From Paenibacillus_AA sp045062745 (GTDB taxonomy: Bacteria; Bacillota; Bacilli; Paenibacillales; NBRC-103111): a stretch of 64,000 bases of DNA. The first letter of the stretch is position 1. Every line of letters begins with the position of its first letter. The DNA lies in the NCBI RefSeq assembly GCF_045062745.1, contig NZ_JBJGED010000003.1, positions 124,001 to 188,000 on the forward strand, written 5' to 3'. The notes beneath the pieces were generated by a model that was given only the letters and a program-made list of their open reading frames with translations, made no database searches and had not been told where the DNA came from. Positions 25,300-35,344 of the stretch are shown here, piece by piece. The translations under genes and the position numbers were made by a program.

Positions 25300-28265
25300 G
25301 AAGGCGGCGAACACGAATCATAGCCGTGGCGGCCGTCTGTCTGTTGGCGGCCGCCGGCTTCGGGCTTCGGTCCGTGGCGCAGAGCGGCGACAGCTATCCG
25401 GCGGTGCCGGCCGATCAAGTCCGCATCAGCGAGGCGCACCGCGTGAACGGCGTGCCGGCCTATGCGGAGGCGGAGCGAACCTTCGGCAAGCTCGCCTCCG
25501 CTGCTGCCACGAACGGGACTGCCGCCGCCATTCAACTGCAGGCAGCCGCGTTCACGAAGGCGTCGGACGACGCAAAAGCGGCGAAGCGTCAAGACCCGCA
25601 GCAAGGGAACATCCTAGCTTGGGAGAGCGGGCTCGGTTGGGTGGAGTGGCAGTTCGAGGCTCCGCAGGACGGCTTGTACGAATTGAGTCTCGATTACTTG
25701 CCGCTCGCCTCAGGCTACACCCCGATCATAGTAGGCGTGCAGATCGACGGAAAGCTCCAATTCGAAGAAGCAGGGCATCTGGAGCTCGTGCGGCATTGGA
25801 AGGACGAGAAGTTCCCGTACGACCGGAATGCGCTGAATAACGAAATCCGCTCCCCGCAGAAGGAAATCGAAGGCTGGAAGACGACGACGCTCGCCAACTA
25901 TTCGGCCTCCTCGGAGCCGCTGAAATTCCAGCTGACCAAAGGCGTCCATACGCTGCGGATGACCGGGAGCGGGGGGCCGGTGGCGCTGCATGCGCTCTCG
26001 CTCGCCCCGGCGGCGGCGACTCCCGCGTACGCGCAATATGTACAATCCAAGACGGCCAATACCGGCGATGGTTCCGACAACTGGTACGCCATCTTCGAGG
26101 CCGAGCAATATACGCGGAAATCACACACGTCGGTCCAAACCGGCAGCGCGTCGGAGCCCTACGTGTCCCCGGACCCGAAAGGGCGGATCGTTTATAACGT
26201 AATCGATGGTTCTCGCTGGAAAAACCCGGGGGAATGGATCGAATGGACATTCGAAGTTCCGAAGACCGGGTTTTATGAGATCGATACGAAGTACTTTCAG
26301 AAGTATCCCGCCCAAGGCAAAATCAACGTCTACCGCACGATCATGATCGACGGGCAGGTGCCGTTCCGGGAAATGCTGCACGTGCCGTTCCCTTACAACG
26401 ACCGCTTGACGGTGCGAACGATACAGCAGCCGAACGGCGACCCGTACCGCTTCTATCTGACGGCAGGCAAGCATGTGCTGCGGATGACCGCGGACAGCTC
26501 CCCGGTGGAGCCGGCCGTCTTGTCTCTGAGCCGCTCGTTGGACGACATTCGGGACATTGAGCAGCAAATCCGAAAGATCACCGGCAACTATGGCGAGAAG
26601 AACGGCAACGTCGATCTCAACCGGACGTGGGAATTGGCCAAGTACGACCCGAAGCTGCCCGACAAAATCCAAGCCATTATCGACAACTTGAACAGTGCGG
26701 CGGCATATTTGAAGGGTCTCCATCAGACCAAAACGGACGCTACCACCGCGGTGGAAATCGCTGTAGATACGCTGAACCGAATGAAGTCGGATCTGGACCG
26801 CATCCCGACGGAGATGAAATATTTCACCGACATCCAGAGCAGCCTCAGCACTTGGCTCGATCAATTGAACAAACAGGGGATGGCGCTCGACTTCCTGGTC
26901 GTCCGGACGCCGGAGGCCAAGCCTGAGCTGAAGCAGTCGACGCTGCTCACCAAAATTCCTTATGCCGTTAACAACTTCTTCCGCACGTTCTACATGACCT
27001 ATGACCTTCGGAAGCTGAACGACCGAACGGCGTTGACCGTGTGGGTGCAGCGCGGCCGGGATTATGTCGATCTGCTGCAGGAGATGATCGATCAGGATTT
27101 CACGCCGAAGACCGGCATCAAGGTCAACGTGAACCTGATGCCGAACGCCAATGCGCTCATTCTGGGCAATGCGGCCGGCGACCAGCCGGATGTAGCGCTC
27201 GGCATCGCCATGGATACCCCGGTAGATTACGCGATGCGCCAGGCGGTCGCCGATCTGTCGAAGTTCCCCGGTTTCAATCAGACGGTCCAAAGGTTCCATC
27301 CGGGCGCGATGCGCTCGTACGCTTACGACGGCGGGGTCTATGCGCTGCCGGAGGTGCAGAACTTCAAGCTGATGTTCTACCGTACGGACTTGCTGCAGCA
27401 GCTCGGCCTGCAGCCGCCTCAAACTTGGGAGGACGTATACCGGATGCTGCCGACGCTGCAGGAGAACGGATTGTCGTTCTATTATCCGGCCCTGGACTTC
27501 ACCCCGTTCTTCTACCAGCAGGGAGCGGAGTTCTTCACGAACGACGGCATGCACAGCAAGCTGGAAGGCGAAGCGGCGCAGAAAGCGTTCGAGCAGTGGA
27601 CCGGGTTATTCGAAAAGTATTATTTACCGAAGGAAGTCCCGTCCTTCTACAACCACTTCAAGCTCGGCGATATGCCGATCGGCGTCGCGGATTTCAACAC
27701 TTATGTCCAGCTGCTCGTCGCCGCACCCGAGATCGCCGGCAAGTGGAAGATCGCCCCGATCCCGGGCAACCGACAGAATGACGGCACGGTCGCACGCTGG
27801 GCTCCGCAAGGGTTGACCGGCGCGATCATCATGGAGAAGAGCGAACGGAAGGAGCAGGCGTGGAAGTTCCTCGACTGGTGGACATCGAATGACGTGCAGC
27901 TGCAGTACGGCAACCGGATCGAATCGTTCTACGGCACGGAGTACCGCTGGAACACGGCCAATCAGCAGGCGCTCGCCGCCTTGTCCTGGCCGGCCGAGGA
28001 CCTGAAGGCGATCCAGGAGCAGAACCGCTGGACGAAGAACATGCCGCTCGCGCCGGGGTACTATTTCCTGAGCCGAGAGATGGAGTTCGCCTGGATCCGG
28101 ACGGTCGTGAAAGGCGTGCCGGCCCGAGAATCGCTGGAGGAAGCGACCGTCTCCATGGAACGCGAGATGCAGCGCAAGCAGCGCAACCTGAACATCCCGG
28201 CGACGGCGGATCTCCGCCTGCCGGCGTTCGATCAACCTTACGATTGGAGGAGCGCCCAGCCATGA
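25296..28265 (+). CDS. Extracellular sugar-binding protein with N-terminal carbohydrate-binding-like modules
   Basis: A 989-residue exported protein, about twice the usual size of a sugar-binding protein. After a basic signal segment there are two beta-sandwich regions resembling CBM6/CBM35-type modules (about 70-250 and 265-405), each ending in a strand pattern with HTLRMTGSGG or HVLRMTADSS. A helical linker (about 415-520) follows, then a full SBP_bac_1 fold (about 560-970) with DFTPKTGIKVNVNLMPNANA and FLDWWTSNDVQLQYG. No lipobox is obvious, so it may be membrane anchored by an uncleaved helix. It is predicted to deliver oligosaccharides to the permeases at 28262 and 29245. The carbohydrate-binding modules are inferred from pattern only. 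Confidence 0.83.
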   Translation: MRRRRTRIIAVAAVCLLAAAGFGLRSVAQSGDSYPAVPADQVRISEAHRVNGVPAYAEAERTFGKLASAAATNGTAAAIQLQAAAFTKASDDAKAAKRQDPQQGNILAWESGLGWVEWQFEAPQDGLYELSLDYLPLASGYTPIIVGVQIDGKLQFEEAGHLELVRHWKDEKFPYDRNALNNEIRSPQKEIEGWKTTTLANYSASSEPLKFQLTKGVHTLRMTGSGGPVALHALSLAPAAATPAYAQYVQSKTANTGDGSDNWYAIFEAEQYTRKSHTSVQTGSASEPYVSPDPKGRIVYNVIDGSRWKNPGEWIEWTFEVPKTGFYEIDTKYFQKYPAQGKINVYRTIMIDGQVPFREMLHVPFPYNDRLTVRTIQQPNGDPYRFYLTAGKHVLRMTADSSPVEPAVLSLSRSLDDIRDIEQQIRKITGNYGEKNGNVDLNRTWELAKYDPKLPDKIQAIIDNLNSAAAYLKGLHQTKTDATTAVEIAVDTLNRMKSDLDRIPTEMKYFTDIQSSLSTWLDQLNKQGMALDFLVVRTPEAKPELKQSTLLTKIPYAVNNFFRTFYMTYDLRKLNDRTALTVWVQRGRDYVDLLQEMIDQDFTPKTGIKVNVNLMPNANALILGNAAGDQPDVALGIAMDTPVDYAMRQAVADLSKFPGFNQTVQRFHPGAMRSYAYDGGVYALPEVQNFKLMFYRTDLLQQLGLQPPQTWEDVYRMLPTLQENGLSFYYPALDFTPFFYQQGAEFFTNDGMHSKLEGEAAQKAFEQWTGLFEKYYLPKEVPSFYNHFKLGDMPIGVADFNTYVQLLVAAPEIAGKWKIAPIPGNRQNDGTVARWAPQGLTGAIIMEKSERKEQAWKFLDWWTSNDVQLQYGNRIESFYGTEYRWNTANQQALAALSWPAEDLKAIQEQNRWTKNMPLAPGYYFLSREMEFAWIRTVVKGVPARESLEEATVSMEREMQRKQRNLNIPATADLRLPAFDQPYDWRSAQP

Positions 28266-29248
28266 CCCGACCATCCGTGACCCGGCCGCCGATCGTCAAA
28301 CCGACGACGGCGCCCGACTTCGGCACGATCGTTCAGCGTATGAAGCTGTTCCTGCGCAGAACCTGGGACGCCCGGCTCTCGTATTTGTTCCTGGCGCCGT
28401 TTCTCCTGTGCTTTCTCGCGTTCGTCGTCGTGCCCGTCATCATGGCCGCCACGCTCAGCTTCACGTCGTTCGACGGCTTTACGTTTCCGACCTTCATCGG
28501 TCTCGACAACTATATCTCCTTGATCACGCAGGACGTCGTCTTCATGAAATACGCCCTGCCGAATACGATCAAGTTCGCGGTGTTCGTCGGCCCGATCGGC
28601 TATTTGTTCACCTTCTTCGTCGCCTGGCTCATTCACCAGCTGCCGAAGAGCATCCGCGACTACTTCACGCTGGCGTTCTATGCGCCTTCGATGGCCGGCG
28701 GCGTGGCGCTGTCCGTCGTGTGGATCGCCGCGTTCAGCGGAGACCAGGTCGGGTACTTGAATCACCTGCTCCTGAACCTCGGATGGATCGACATGCCCAA
28801 GCTGTGGCTGCAGGATCCGCAATATTTGCTCAACATCATGATCATCGTCACCCTGTGGACGAACTTCGGCGTAGGCTTCCTCGCCATGCTGGCCGGTCTC
28901 GAGACGGTCAATACCGAGCTGTACGAGGCCGGGCGAATCGACGGGATCAAGAGCCGGCTGCAGGAAGTGTACTACATCACGGTGCCGTCTATGAAACCGC
29001 AGATGCTCTTCAGCGCGGTGATGGCGATCGTCGGCACGCTGAAGGCGGGGCAAATCTCCGTCCAGCTGACCGGGAAGCCGATTACGCAGCAGTACGCGGG
29101 GCATTTGATCATCAATCACGTGGACGATTACGCGTATCAGCGCTTCGAGCTGGGGTACGCGTCGATGGTGTCGGTCGTGCTGCTCGTCATCGCCTATCTG
29201 GTGATGCGGTTCTGCTACCGGCTGTTCGCCCCGAAGGACGGTGAATGA
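28262..29248 (+). CDS. Sugar ABC transporter permease (MalF type)
   Basis: A 328-residue permease with six transmembrane helices and a long cytoplasmic N-terminus. The EAA loop is seen in LYEAGRIDGIKSRLQEVYYI, which docks to the MsmX-like ATPase. It starts at ATG 28262, overlapping the previous stop, with GGAGG (28246-28250) upstream. It forms a pair with the next gene. Confidence 0.9.
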   Translation: MTRPSVTRPPIVKPTTAPDFGTIVQRMKLFLRRTWDARLSYLFLAPFLLCFLAFVVVPVIMAATLSFTSFDGFTFPTFIGLDNYISLITQDVVFMKYALPNTIKFAVFVGPIGYLFTFFVAWLIHQLPKSIRDYFTLAFYAPSMAGGVALSVVWIAAFSGDQVGYLNHLLLNLGWIDMPKLWLQDPQYLLNIMIIVTLWTNFGVGFLAMLAGLETVNTELYEAGRIDGIKSRLQEVYYITVPSMKPQMLFSAVMAIVGTLKAGQISVQLTGKPITQQYAGHLIINHVDDYAYQRFELGYASMVSVVLLVIAYLVMRFCYRLFAPKDGE

Positions 29249-30126
29249 CGATGTTGGCTATGCGCAACAAGCTGAGACGGCTGCGCCGGATCTCGATATC
29301 CCGGGCGCTTCTGTTCGCCGTCCTGACGGCGGTGGCCGTCTTCATGCTGCTCCCGATCGTGTTCATCATCAACAATGCGTTCAAACCGTTCAACGAGCTG
29401 TTTCTGTTCCCGCCCACGTTTCTAGTCAAACAGCCGACATGGACCAACTTCTCGACGTTGTTCCTCGTGTCCTCCGGCGGGACGATTCCGTTCACGCGGT
29501 ATTTGTTCAACAGTGTGTTGATTTCGTCCATCACGCTCGTCTGCGTCATTCTGGCGAGCTCGCTCGCCGGCTATGTGCTGTCGAAGCATCGCTTTCCTTT
29601 TAAAAGTCTGATCTTCTCCCTGATCTTGGTCTCGCTGATGTTCGCCCCCGAGACGGTCGGCATTCCCCGTTATCTCGTCATTAGCGGGCTCGGGCTGAAC
29701 AACACGTACTTCGGGCATGTGCTGCCGTTCCTGGCCTCGACAGTCGGGGTGTTCCTGATGAAGCAGTTCATCGATCAGGTGCCGGACGCGCTCTTGGAGG
29801 CGGGCAAGCTCGACGGGGCTTCGGAATTCGGGTTGTTCACCCGGATCGTCATGCCGATCTGTTTCCCGGCGATCGCGACGATCTCGATCCTGACGTTCCA
29901 GGCGGTCTGGATGGACACCGAGGCTTCGACCTTGTACATGCAGGACGAGACGATGAAGACGCTGCCGTACTACGTGCTGACGCTGACGAACGGCTTGCAG
30001 AACAGCGTGGCCGGACAGGGGATGGCGGCCGCCGCGGGACTGCTCATTTTTCTGCCGAACCTGATCATCTTCCTGCTGTTCCAGAAAAAAGTCATGGAGA
30101 CGATGGTCCATTCCGGGGTGAAATAA
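29245..30126 (+). CDS. Sugar ABC transporter permease (MalG type)
   Basis: A 293-residue permease with six helices and the EAA motif LLEAGKLDGASEFGLFTRIV. It overlaps the preceding permease by ATGA and forms the heterodimeric channel with it. Substrate is unknown but should match the large binding protein at 25296. Confidence 0.9.
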   Translation: MTMLAMRNKLRRLRRISISRALLFAVLTAVAVFMLLPIVFIINNAFKPFNELFLFPPTFLVKQPTWTNFSTLFLVSSGGTIPFTRYLFNSVLISSITLVCVILASSLAGYVLSKHRFPFKSLIFSLILVSLMFAPETVGIPRYLVISGLGLNNTYFGHVLPFLASTVGVFLMKQFIDQVPDALLEAGKLDGASEFGLFTRIVMPICFPAIATISILTFQAVWMDTEASTLYMQDETMKTLPYYVLTLTNGLQNSVAGQGMAAAAGLLIFLPNLIIFLLFQKKVMETMVHSGVK

Positions 30127-30162
30127 GCGCTGAGCTAACCGAAGAACGAGGGATGACTTGTG

Positions 30163-32226
30163 ATGAAGGAAAGAGGGTTTTCCATGATAAGACTGCTGGT
30201 GAAATCGGCCGCCTCGTGCTGCGCCCTGCTGCTGCTGTTCGTCTCGGTCCCGCAGACCGGCTCGGCGGCGACGCCGTACGACACCTTTTACATGGGGCAG
30301 AAGAACGGGTACCAGATCCAGGATGTTTATGTGCCGGCGGCCGTGGTGCTCGGCCAGGACTTGAATACGACGCCGCTGAAGCAGCCGAGCGATCTATTCA
30401 TCACGGGCAACGATCATGTGTTCGTGGCGGATACGGGGAACAACCGGGTCTTGGAGCTGGATGATCGGAAGCGGCTCGTGCGCACGTACGGGGACCGGGA
30501 AGACAAAGGCAAGCTGAACGCGCCCGAAGGCGTCTTCGTCACCCCCGAAGGGGCGGTATTCGTGGCGGACACCGGGAACAAGCGAGTCGTCCAGTATACG
30601 CCGCAGGGGGAATTCGTCCGAGAATTCGTAAGGCCTCAGTCGGACTACTTGCCGCAGGAATACTTCTTCGTGCCCTCGAAGCTGATCGTCGACAGCCGGG
30701 GTGTCTTGTACATTGCGAACAAAGGGACCTACCAGGGCTTGCTGCGCATGAACGGCCAAGGGGAATTCACGGGCTTCTTCGGAGCCAACCCGGCGGAGAC
30801 GACGCTGCTCGACCGGTTGAAACGGATGTTTTTCACCAAAGAACAGATGAGCAAGGAGTCGGCGATTCGGCCGGGTGAAATTTCCAATGTGGCGCTGGAT
30901 GCGGAAGGTTTCATCTTCACCTCCAACATCGGCGTCAACAGTAAGCAGGTCAAGCGGCTTAATGCCGGCGGCGTCAACCGATTCAAGGGAGACAGCAAGC
31001 TGCCTAATCTCGAGCAGGTCGTGGACGTGGCCGTGGACCGGGACGCGTTCTTCTATGCGCTGGACCGGGTGACCGGCGGGATCTCGATCTGCAGCCCGAC
31101 CGGGATGGAGCTGTTCCGCTTCGGACGCATCAGCAAAAATCCGCAGCAGGCCGGAGTGTTCGCTTATCCGGCATCGATCGCGGTTAATTCGAAAAGCGAG
31201 CTCTGGGTGCTGGACAACGCCATGAACATGATCCAAGTGTTCGAACGGACGGAATTCGGGGACAGCGTAATGAGAGCTTCCGCCGAGTATTATAAGGGCG
31301 CGTACGTGCAAAGCAAACCGCAGTGGGAAACGGTGAACAAGCTGAACCAGATGATCAACCTGGCCTACCAGGGACTCGGCAAAGCTGCGCTGCAGGAGCA
31401 CCGCGTCGAGGAGGCTATGGCCCACTACAAAATTTCTTACGATGCCGAAGGCTACTCGCAGGCGTTCTGGACGTACCGGTTGAACTGGATCCGCTCGAAC
31501 TACGCGGTCGCTTTGGCCGCACTCGTCGGGGTTTACGTCCTATACCGCTTCGCGCTCCGTCCCGCGTATCGGCTGGCCGCCGCACGGACATATCCGCCCA
31601 GGATCTCTCAGGCCGCATCGGATCTCAAGGACGGCTGGTTCCTGATGTTCCATCCGTACGAGGGCTTTTACCGGCTGAAGGGCAGGAGACTGTCCTGGAT
31701 CGCGCTGCTCGTCATCTTGCTTGCCGCCGCGGCGGTTAGACTGCTCTCCATGTTCGGCACGGGCTTTGCGTTTAATCCCGTCGATCTGTCCAAAATCAAT
31801 GTACCGCTCGGACTCGCGGTGTTCTTCGTCCCTTGGTTCACCTGGGTCATCGCGAACTATCTCGTCAGCACGGTGAAGGACGGAGAAGGGATGCTGCGGG
31901 AAGTGCTGCAGTCGAGCGTCTACGCGTTGATCCCTTACATCGTGTTTACGATTCCGATCGTGCTGCTGTCGAACGTGCTCGTCCTGGAGGAAGGCATCCT
32001 CGTGCAGACACTCACTTGGGCGATGTGGCTTTGGATGTTCACGCTGTTTTTCGTCAAAACGCAGGTCATCCACAACTTCGATTTCACCGAAAACGTTAAA
32101 ATCATCCTGATCGCGCTCTTTACGATTGCCGTCCTGTGGATCTTTATCGTGGTCACCTTCGGGTTGTCCTATAATCTGTACGACTTCTTCTACCAGCTGT
32201 ACCGGGAGGTGACCCTGCGTGCTTAA
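30163..32226 (+). CDS. NHL-repeat and YIP1-domain membrane protein
   Basis: A protein of about 687 residues. A signal or anchor helix is followed by NHL-type beta-propeller repeats (about 60-370; DLFITGNDHVFVADTGNNRV and VFVTPEGAVFVADTGNKRV are clear). Then come a short TPR-like helical part (about 380-440), one transmembrane segment and a C-terminal YIP1 domain with five helices (about 500-687). This protein is frequently encoded next to sugar ABC transporters and DUF5696 proteins in Paenibacillus-like genomes; its function is unknown. Two starts are possible: ATG 30163, or ATG 30184 with AGAGGG (30172-30177) 6 bases upstream. It overlaps the next gene. Confidence 0.82.
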   Translation: MKERGFSMIRLLVKSAASCCALLLLFVSVPQTGSAATPYDTFYMGQKNGYQIQDVYVPAAVVLGQDLNTTPLKQPSDLFITGNDHVFVADTGNNRVLELDDRKRLVRTYGDREDKGKLNAPEGVFVTPEGAVFVADTGNKRVVQYTPQGEFVREFVRPQSDYLPQEYFFVPSKLIVDSRGVLYIANKGTYQGLLRMNGQGEFTGFFGANPAETTLLDRLKRMFFTKEQMSKESAIRPGEISNVALDAEGFIFTSNIGVNSKQVKRLNAGGVNRFKGDSKLPNLEQVVDVAVDRDAFFYALDRVTGGISICSPTGMELFRFGRISKNPQQAGVFAYPASIAVNSKSELWVLDNAMNMIQVFERTEFGDSVMRASAEYYKGAYVQSKPQWETVNKLNQMINLAYQGLGKAALQEHRVEEAMAHYKISYDAEGYSQAFWTYRLNWIRSNYAVALAALVGVYVLYRFALRPAYRLAAARTYPPRISQAASDLKDGWFLMFHPYEGFYRLKGRRLSWIALLVILLAAAAVRLLSMFGTGFAFNPVDLSKINVPLGLAVFFVPWFTWVIANYLVSTVKDGEGMLREVLQSSVYALIPYIVFTIPIVLLSNVLVLEEGILVQTLTWAMWLWMFTLFFVKTQVIHNFDFTENVKIILIALFTIAVLWIFIVVTFGLSYNLYDFFYQLYREVTLRA

Positions 32227-34444
32227 AACGATGCCGCGCATACCGAAATGGACGTTTGCGGTCGCCGCCGTCATTTTCCTCTTAGCGCTATGGGGCGTCT
32301 GGTACGCCGTCTCCGACCGGTCGCCTTCCTCGCTCGAGGCGCTGCATGTGGAGCCGTACCGCGCCGAGCTTCTCTCTGCCGAAGCCGGAACGCCGTGGGC
32401 ACCCGCGGGCAAAGACGCGGCCGGCTTCGCCGTAGCGGCGGAGAACGCCAAGTTCACCCTAAGGGTCAATCCCGACAACGGACAGTTCACGGTCACCGAC
32501 AAATCGGCCGGAGGGTTCGTCTGGCGCAGCAACCCGGAGAAGCGGGCGTTAAGCGGGGAAACGGTGAAAGGGACGCTTCTGTCCAACCTGGAGTCCCCTT
32601 ACGTGCTGGAATATTTCGAGGAGGGCAGGACGCAGCGGCTGCTCACCAACGCGCTCGATCCGAAGGTGACGAAGACCGTCACCGTAGTCGACGGCGGCGT
32701 TCAAGTGCTGTATGACCATACGACGCAGCAGATCAAGTTCGCCGTCCGATACCAGCTTACGCCGGAAGGCGTACGCGCCGCTATCCCGGGAGCGAGTGTG
32801 GTGGAGAGCGGCAAAGCCAAGATCATCTCGATTGAGCTGCTGCCGTTCATGGGCGCGGCGGCAACGGCCGAAGAAGGCTACTTGTTCGTCCCGGACGGAC
32901 CCGGCGCTCTCATCCGCTTCCCGCTGAAGCATGCCGCCTTCGGCAACGGCTACAGCCAGCCGGTGTACGGGTACGATCCGGCCAGCTCGCGGCCGGATCC
33001 GGACGAGAAGAGGGAGGTCATCGGATATCCCGTGTTCGGGATCAAGCGGGGCGCGAACGCTTATGCGGCGATCGTGACCCGAGGCGACAAGTCTGCGATC
33101 ATCCGAGCGAATCCGTCGGGCATCGTGTCCACCTTCCATTCGGCCAGCGCCAGCTTGATCTACCGCGAAGAATATGATCAGCGGACCAGCCTGAGAGGGA
33201 AGCCGATGAAAGTGTTCCAGCGGGAATTGCGGAAGCAGGATTTCGAGGTGGAATACCGGCTGCTGTCCGGCTCCGAAGCGATCTACGCGGGGATGGCCCA
33301 CGCGTACCGGAACTATTTGCTGCAGACGAAGCAGCTGGTCGACCGGGTCAAGCCGGCGGAGCACGTGCCGCTCGATCTGTCGCTCATCGGCGGCGGGGCT
33401 TCGAAGTCATTCAGCGGGACCAGCTTCGTGCCTGTGACGACGTTCCGACAGGCAGAGGCTATGGTGGAGGAGCTGAAGGACAAAGGGGTCGCCGGCTTCA
33501 ATGTGACCTATTCGGACTGGGAGCAGAACGGCGAATATGCGGACACCCTCGGGTTTACGATCGAGAGCAAGCTCGGCGGCAGCTCCGGGCTGCAGTCCTT
33601 CGTCGATCGGATGCATGAATTGGGCGCATCCGTGTATATGGAACGGAACGTCAACCAGGGCGATTCCAAGTATCTGGATCTGTCCCCCAAGACGTACGGG
33701 ATCCGCGGAATCGATGGGACCGTGCTCTTGAACCGCGGCGGGTTTACGCTTAACCCGATCCAGGCGCTCCGCTATGAGCGGGAAGCGAGCGGCAAGCTGA
33801 AAACGTATGGCGCAGACGGTTTGATTTTGCGAGGGGTCGGGGGGTTCCTGTATAGGGACTATAACCCGGAGCGGCCGATGCAGCGGGACGACACGGCCTA
33901 CTATAACCGCGACATGCTGGCGAACGTTCGCAAGACGCTAGGGCTGGCGGGTGTCAATACCGGGTTCTCCTATTCGCTGTCCGAGATCGACCGGATTCAG
34001 AACATGCCTCTCAGCACCAGCAATGATTTTCTTGTCGACGAAGCGGTTCCTTTCTATCCGATCGTGCTGCATGGATATGTGGCGTACTCCACGGTACCCG
34101 GGAACTTCCGCAACCTTTTCGACGATGAGATGCTGCGGGCGATCGAGTATGGCGCGAATCCGGCTTATACGTTGACGCACGACTCCAGCCGCAAGCTGCT
34201 GGGCACGGCGATGGAGTGGCTCTCAAGCAGCGAGTTTGCGGTCTGGAAAGATACCGTGGTCAAGGAGTATGCCGCGTTCGATCAGCTGGCTCCGGTCTAC
34301 GACCAGGAGATCACGGCGCACGAGAAGGTGTCGGACGGCGTGTTCGTCACGAGCTACGCCAATGGCGTCCAGGTCCGCGTGGATTACAACCGCAAAACAT
34401 TCGACGTCTCGCAGCCGACCGGCGGCACCAAAGGAGGAAGCTAG
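32219..34444 (+). CDS. DUF5696 family membrane-anchored protein
   Basis: A 741-residue protein with one N-terminal transmembrane helix (about 12-30) and a large extracellular part. The first half is beta-rich and resembles an aldose-epimerase-like or glycosidase accessory fold. The second half (about 380-640) looks like a TIM barrel (GVAGFNVTYSDWEQNGEYAD, YMERNVNQGDSKYLDLSPKT), so glycosidase activity is possible. DUF5696 proteins have no assigned function. GTG 32219 has GGGAGGTGA just upstream and overlaps the previous gene. It sits between two permease pairs, which suggests a role at the membrane face of sugar uptake. Confidence 0.8.
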   Translation: MLKTMPRIPKWTFAVAAVIFLLALWGVWYAVSDRSPSSLEALHVEPYRAELLSAEAGTPWAPAGKDAAGFAVAAENAKFTLRVNPDNGQFTVTDKSAGGFVWRSNPEKRALSGETVKGTLLSNLESPYVLEYFEEGRTQRLLTNALDPKVTKTVTVVDGGVQVLYDHTTQQIKFAVRYQLTPEGVRAAIPGASVVESGKAKIISIELLPFMGAAATAEEGYLFVPDGPGALIRFPLKHAAFGNGYSQPVYGYDPASSRPDPDEKREVIGYPVFGIKRGANAYAAIVTRGDKSAIIRANPSGIVSTFHSASASLIYREEYDQRTSLRGKPMKVFQRELRKQDFEVEYRLLSGSEAIYAGMAHAYRNYLLQTKQLVDRVKPAEHVPLDLSLIGGGASKSFSGTSFVPVTTFRQAEAMVEELKDKGVAGFNVTYSDWEQNGEYADTLGFTIESKLGGSSGLQSFVDRMHELGASVYMERNVNQGDSKYLDLSPKTYGIRGIDGTVLLNRGGFTLNPIQALRYEREASGKLKTYGADGLILRGVGGFLYRDYNPERPMQRDDTAYYNRDMLANVRKTLGLAGVNTGFSYSLSEIDRIQNMPLSTSNDFLVDEAVPFYPIVLHGYVAYSTVPGNFRNLFDDEMLRAIEYGANPAYTLTHDSSRKLLGTAMEWLSSSEFAVWKDTVVKEYAAFDQLAPVYDQEITAHEKVSDGVFVTSYANGVQVRVDYNRKTFDVSQPTGGTKGGS

Positions 34445-35344
34445 ATGACCATGCATGCCCGACATCCCCGCTTTGTCCGCTGGGCCAGCCGCTGGAAGCA
34501 GTACGGCGTAGGCTACTTGTTCATGCTGCCTTGGGTGATCGGTTTCTCCGTCTTCATGGCGTTCCCGATCGGCTGGTCGCTGTACTTAAGCTTCAACAAG
34601 ACGAAGCTGACCGGCGACGGGTTCGCTTATACATGGGTAGGCTTGGAAAATTTCCGGAATGCGCTGTTCAAGGACAACGTTTATCCGGTGAAGCTGCTCG
34701 CCTTCTTTCAACAGATGATTCTGATGGTCCCGATCATTATTATTTTTTCCCTGCTGGTCGCGATCCTGCTGAACCAGAACTTCCCGGGCCGGTTCCTGTA
34801 CCGGGCGATCTTCTTCCTGCCGGTCGTGTTCTCCACGGGGCAGGTGCTGACCGAGCTGTTCCAGCAGGGAGCGGGGCAGCTGCCGTTCATCAGCCAGTAC
34901 GGGATCGATGTGCTGATCCGGGAGCATGTGAGCAAATCGCTCGCCGATCCGCTGCTCAGCGTATTGGGTTTGATGATCCTGATCCTCTGGTCCTCCGGGG
35001 TCCAGATTCTGATCTTCATCGCCGGGTTCCAGACGATTCCGCGGACGGTATACGAAGCGGTCCGAATCGATGGGGCGTCGCCGTGGGAGAGCTTCTGGAA
35101 AATTACGCTGCCGGGCATCTTCCCGTTCATCGGCTTGAATCTGCTCTACACGATGGTGGATCTGTTCACGTTCGCGTTCAACCCGGTTATGGATGAAATC
35201 AAGAAAAATATGTTCAAGGTCGACACCGGCTACGGCTATGCCAGCGCGCTCGCTTGGTTCTACTTTTTGATCGTGATGGTGTTGATTGCGCTTATCTTAT
35301 TATTCTTAGGCCGGACTTCATCCGGAAGGAGGGGATTGCGATGA
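34445..35344 (+). CDS. Second sugar ABC permease (MalF type)
   Basis: A 299-residue permease with six helices and the EAA loop VYEAVRIDGASPWESFWKIT. The ribosome site AAGGAGGAAG overlaps the end of the preceding gene. It pairs with the next gene. No ATPase is encoded with this pair, so the MsmX-like ATPase at 24163 probably serves both transporters. Confidence 0.9.
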   Translation: MTMHARHPRFVRWASRWKQYGVGYLFMLPWVIGFSVFMAFPIGWSLYLSFNKTKLTGDGFAYTWVGLENFRNALFKDNVYPVKLLAFFQQMILMVPIIIIFSLLVAILLNQNFPGRFLYRAIFFLPVVFSTGQVLTELFQQGAGQLPFISQYGIDVLIREHVSKSLADPLLSVLGLMILILWSSGVQILIFIAGFQTIPRTVYEAVRIDGASPWESFWKITLPGIFPFIGLNLLYTMVDLFTFAFNPVMDEIKKNMFKVDTGYGYASALAWFYFLIVMVLIALILLFLGRTSSGRRGLR

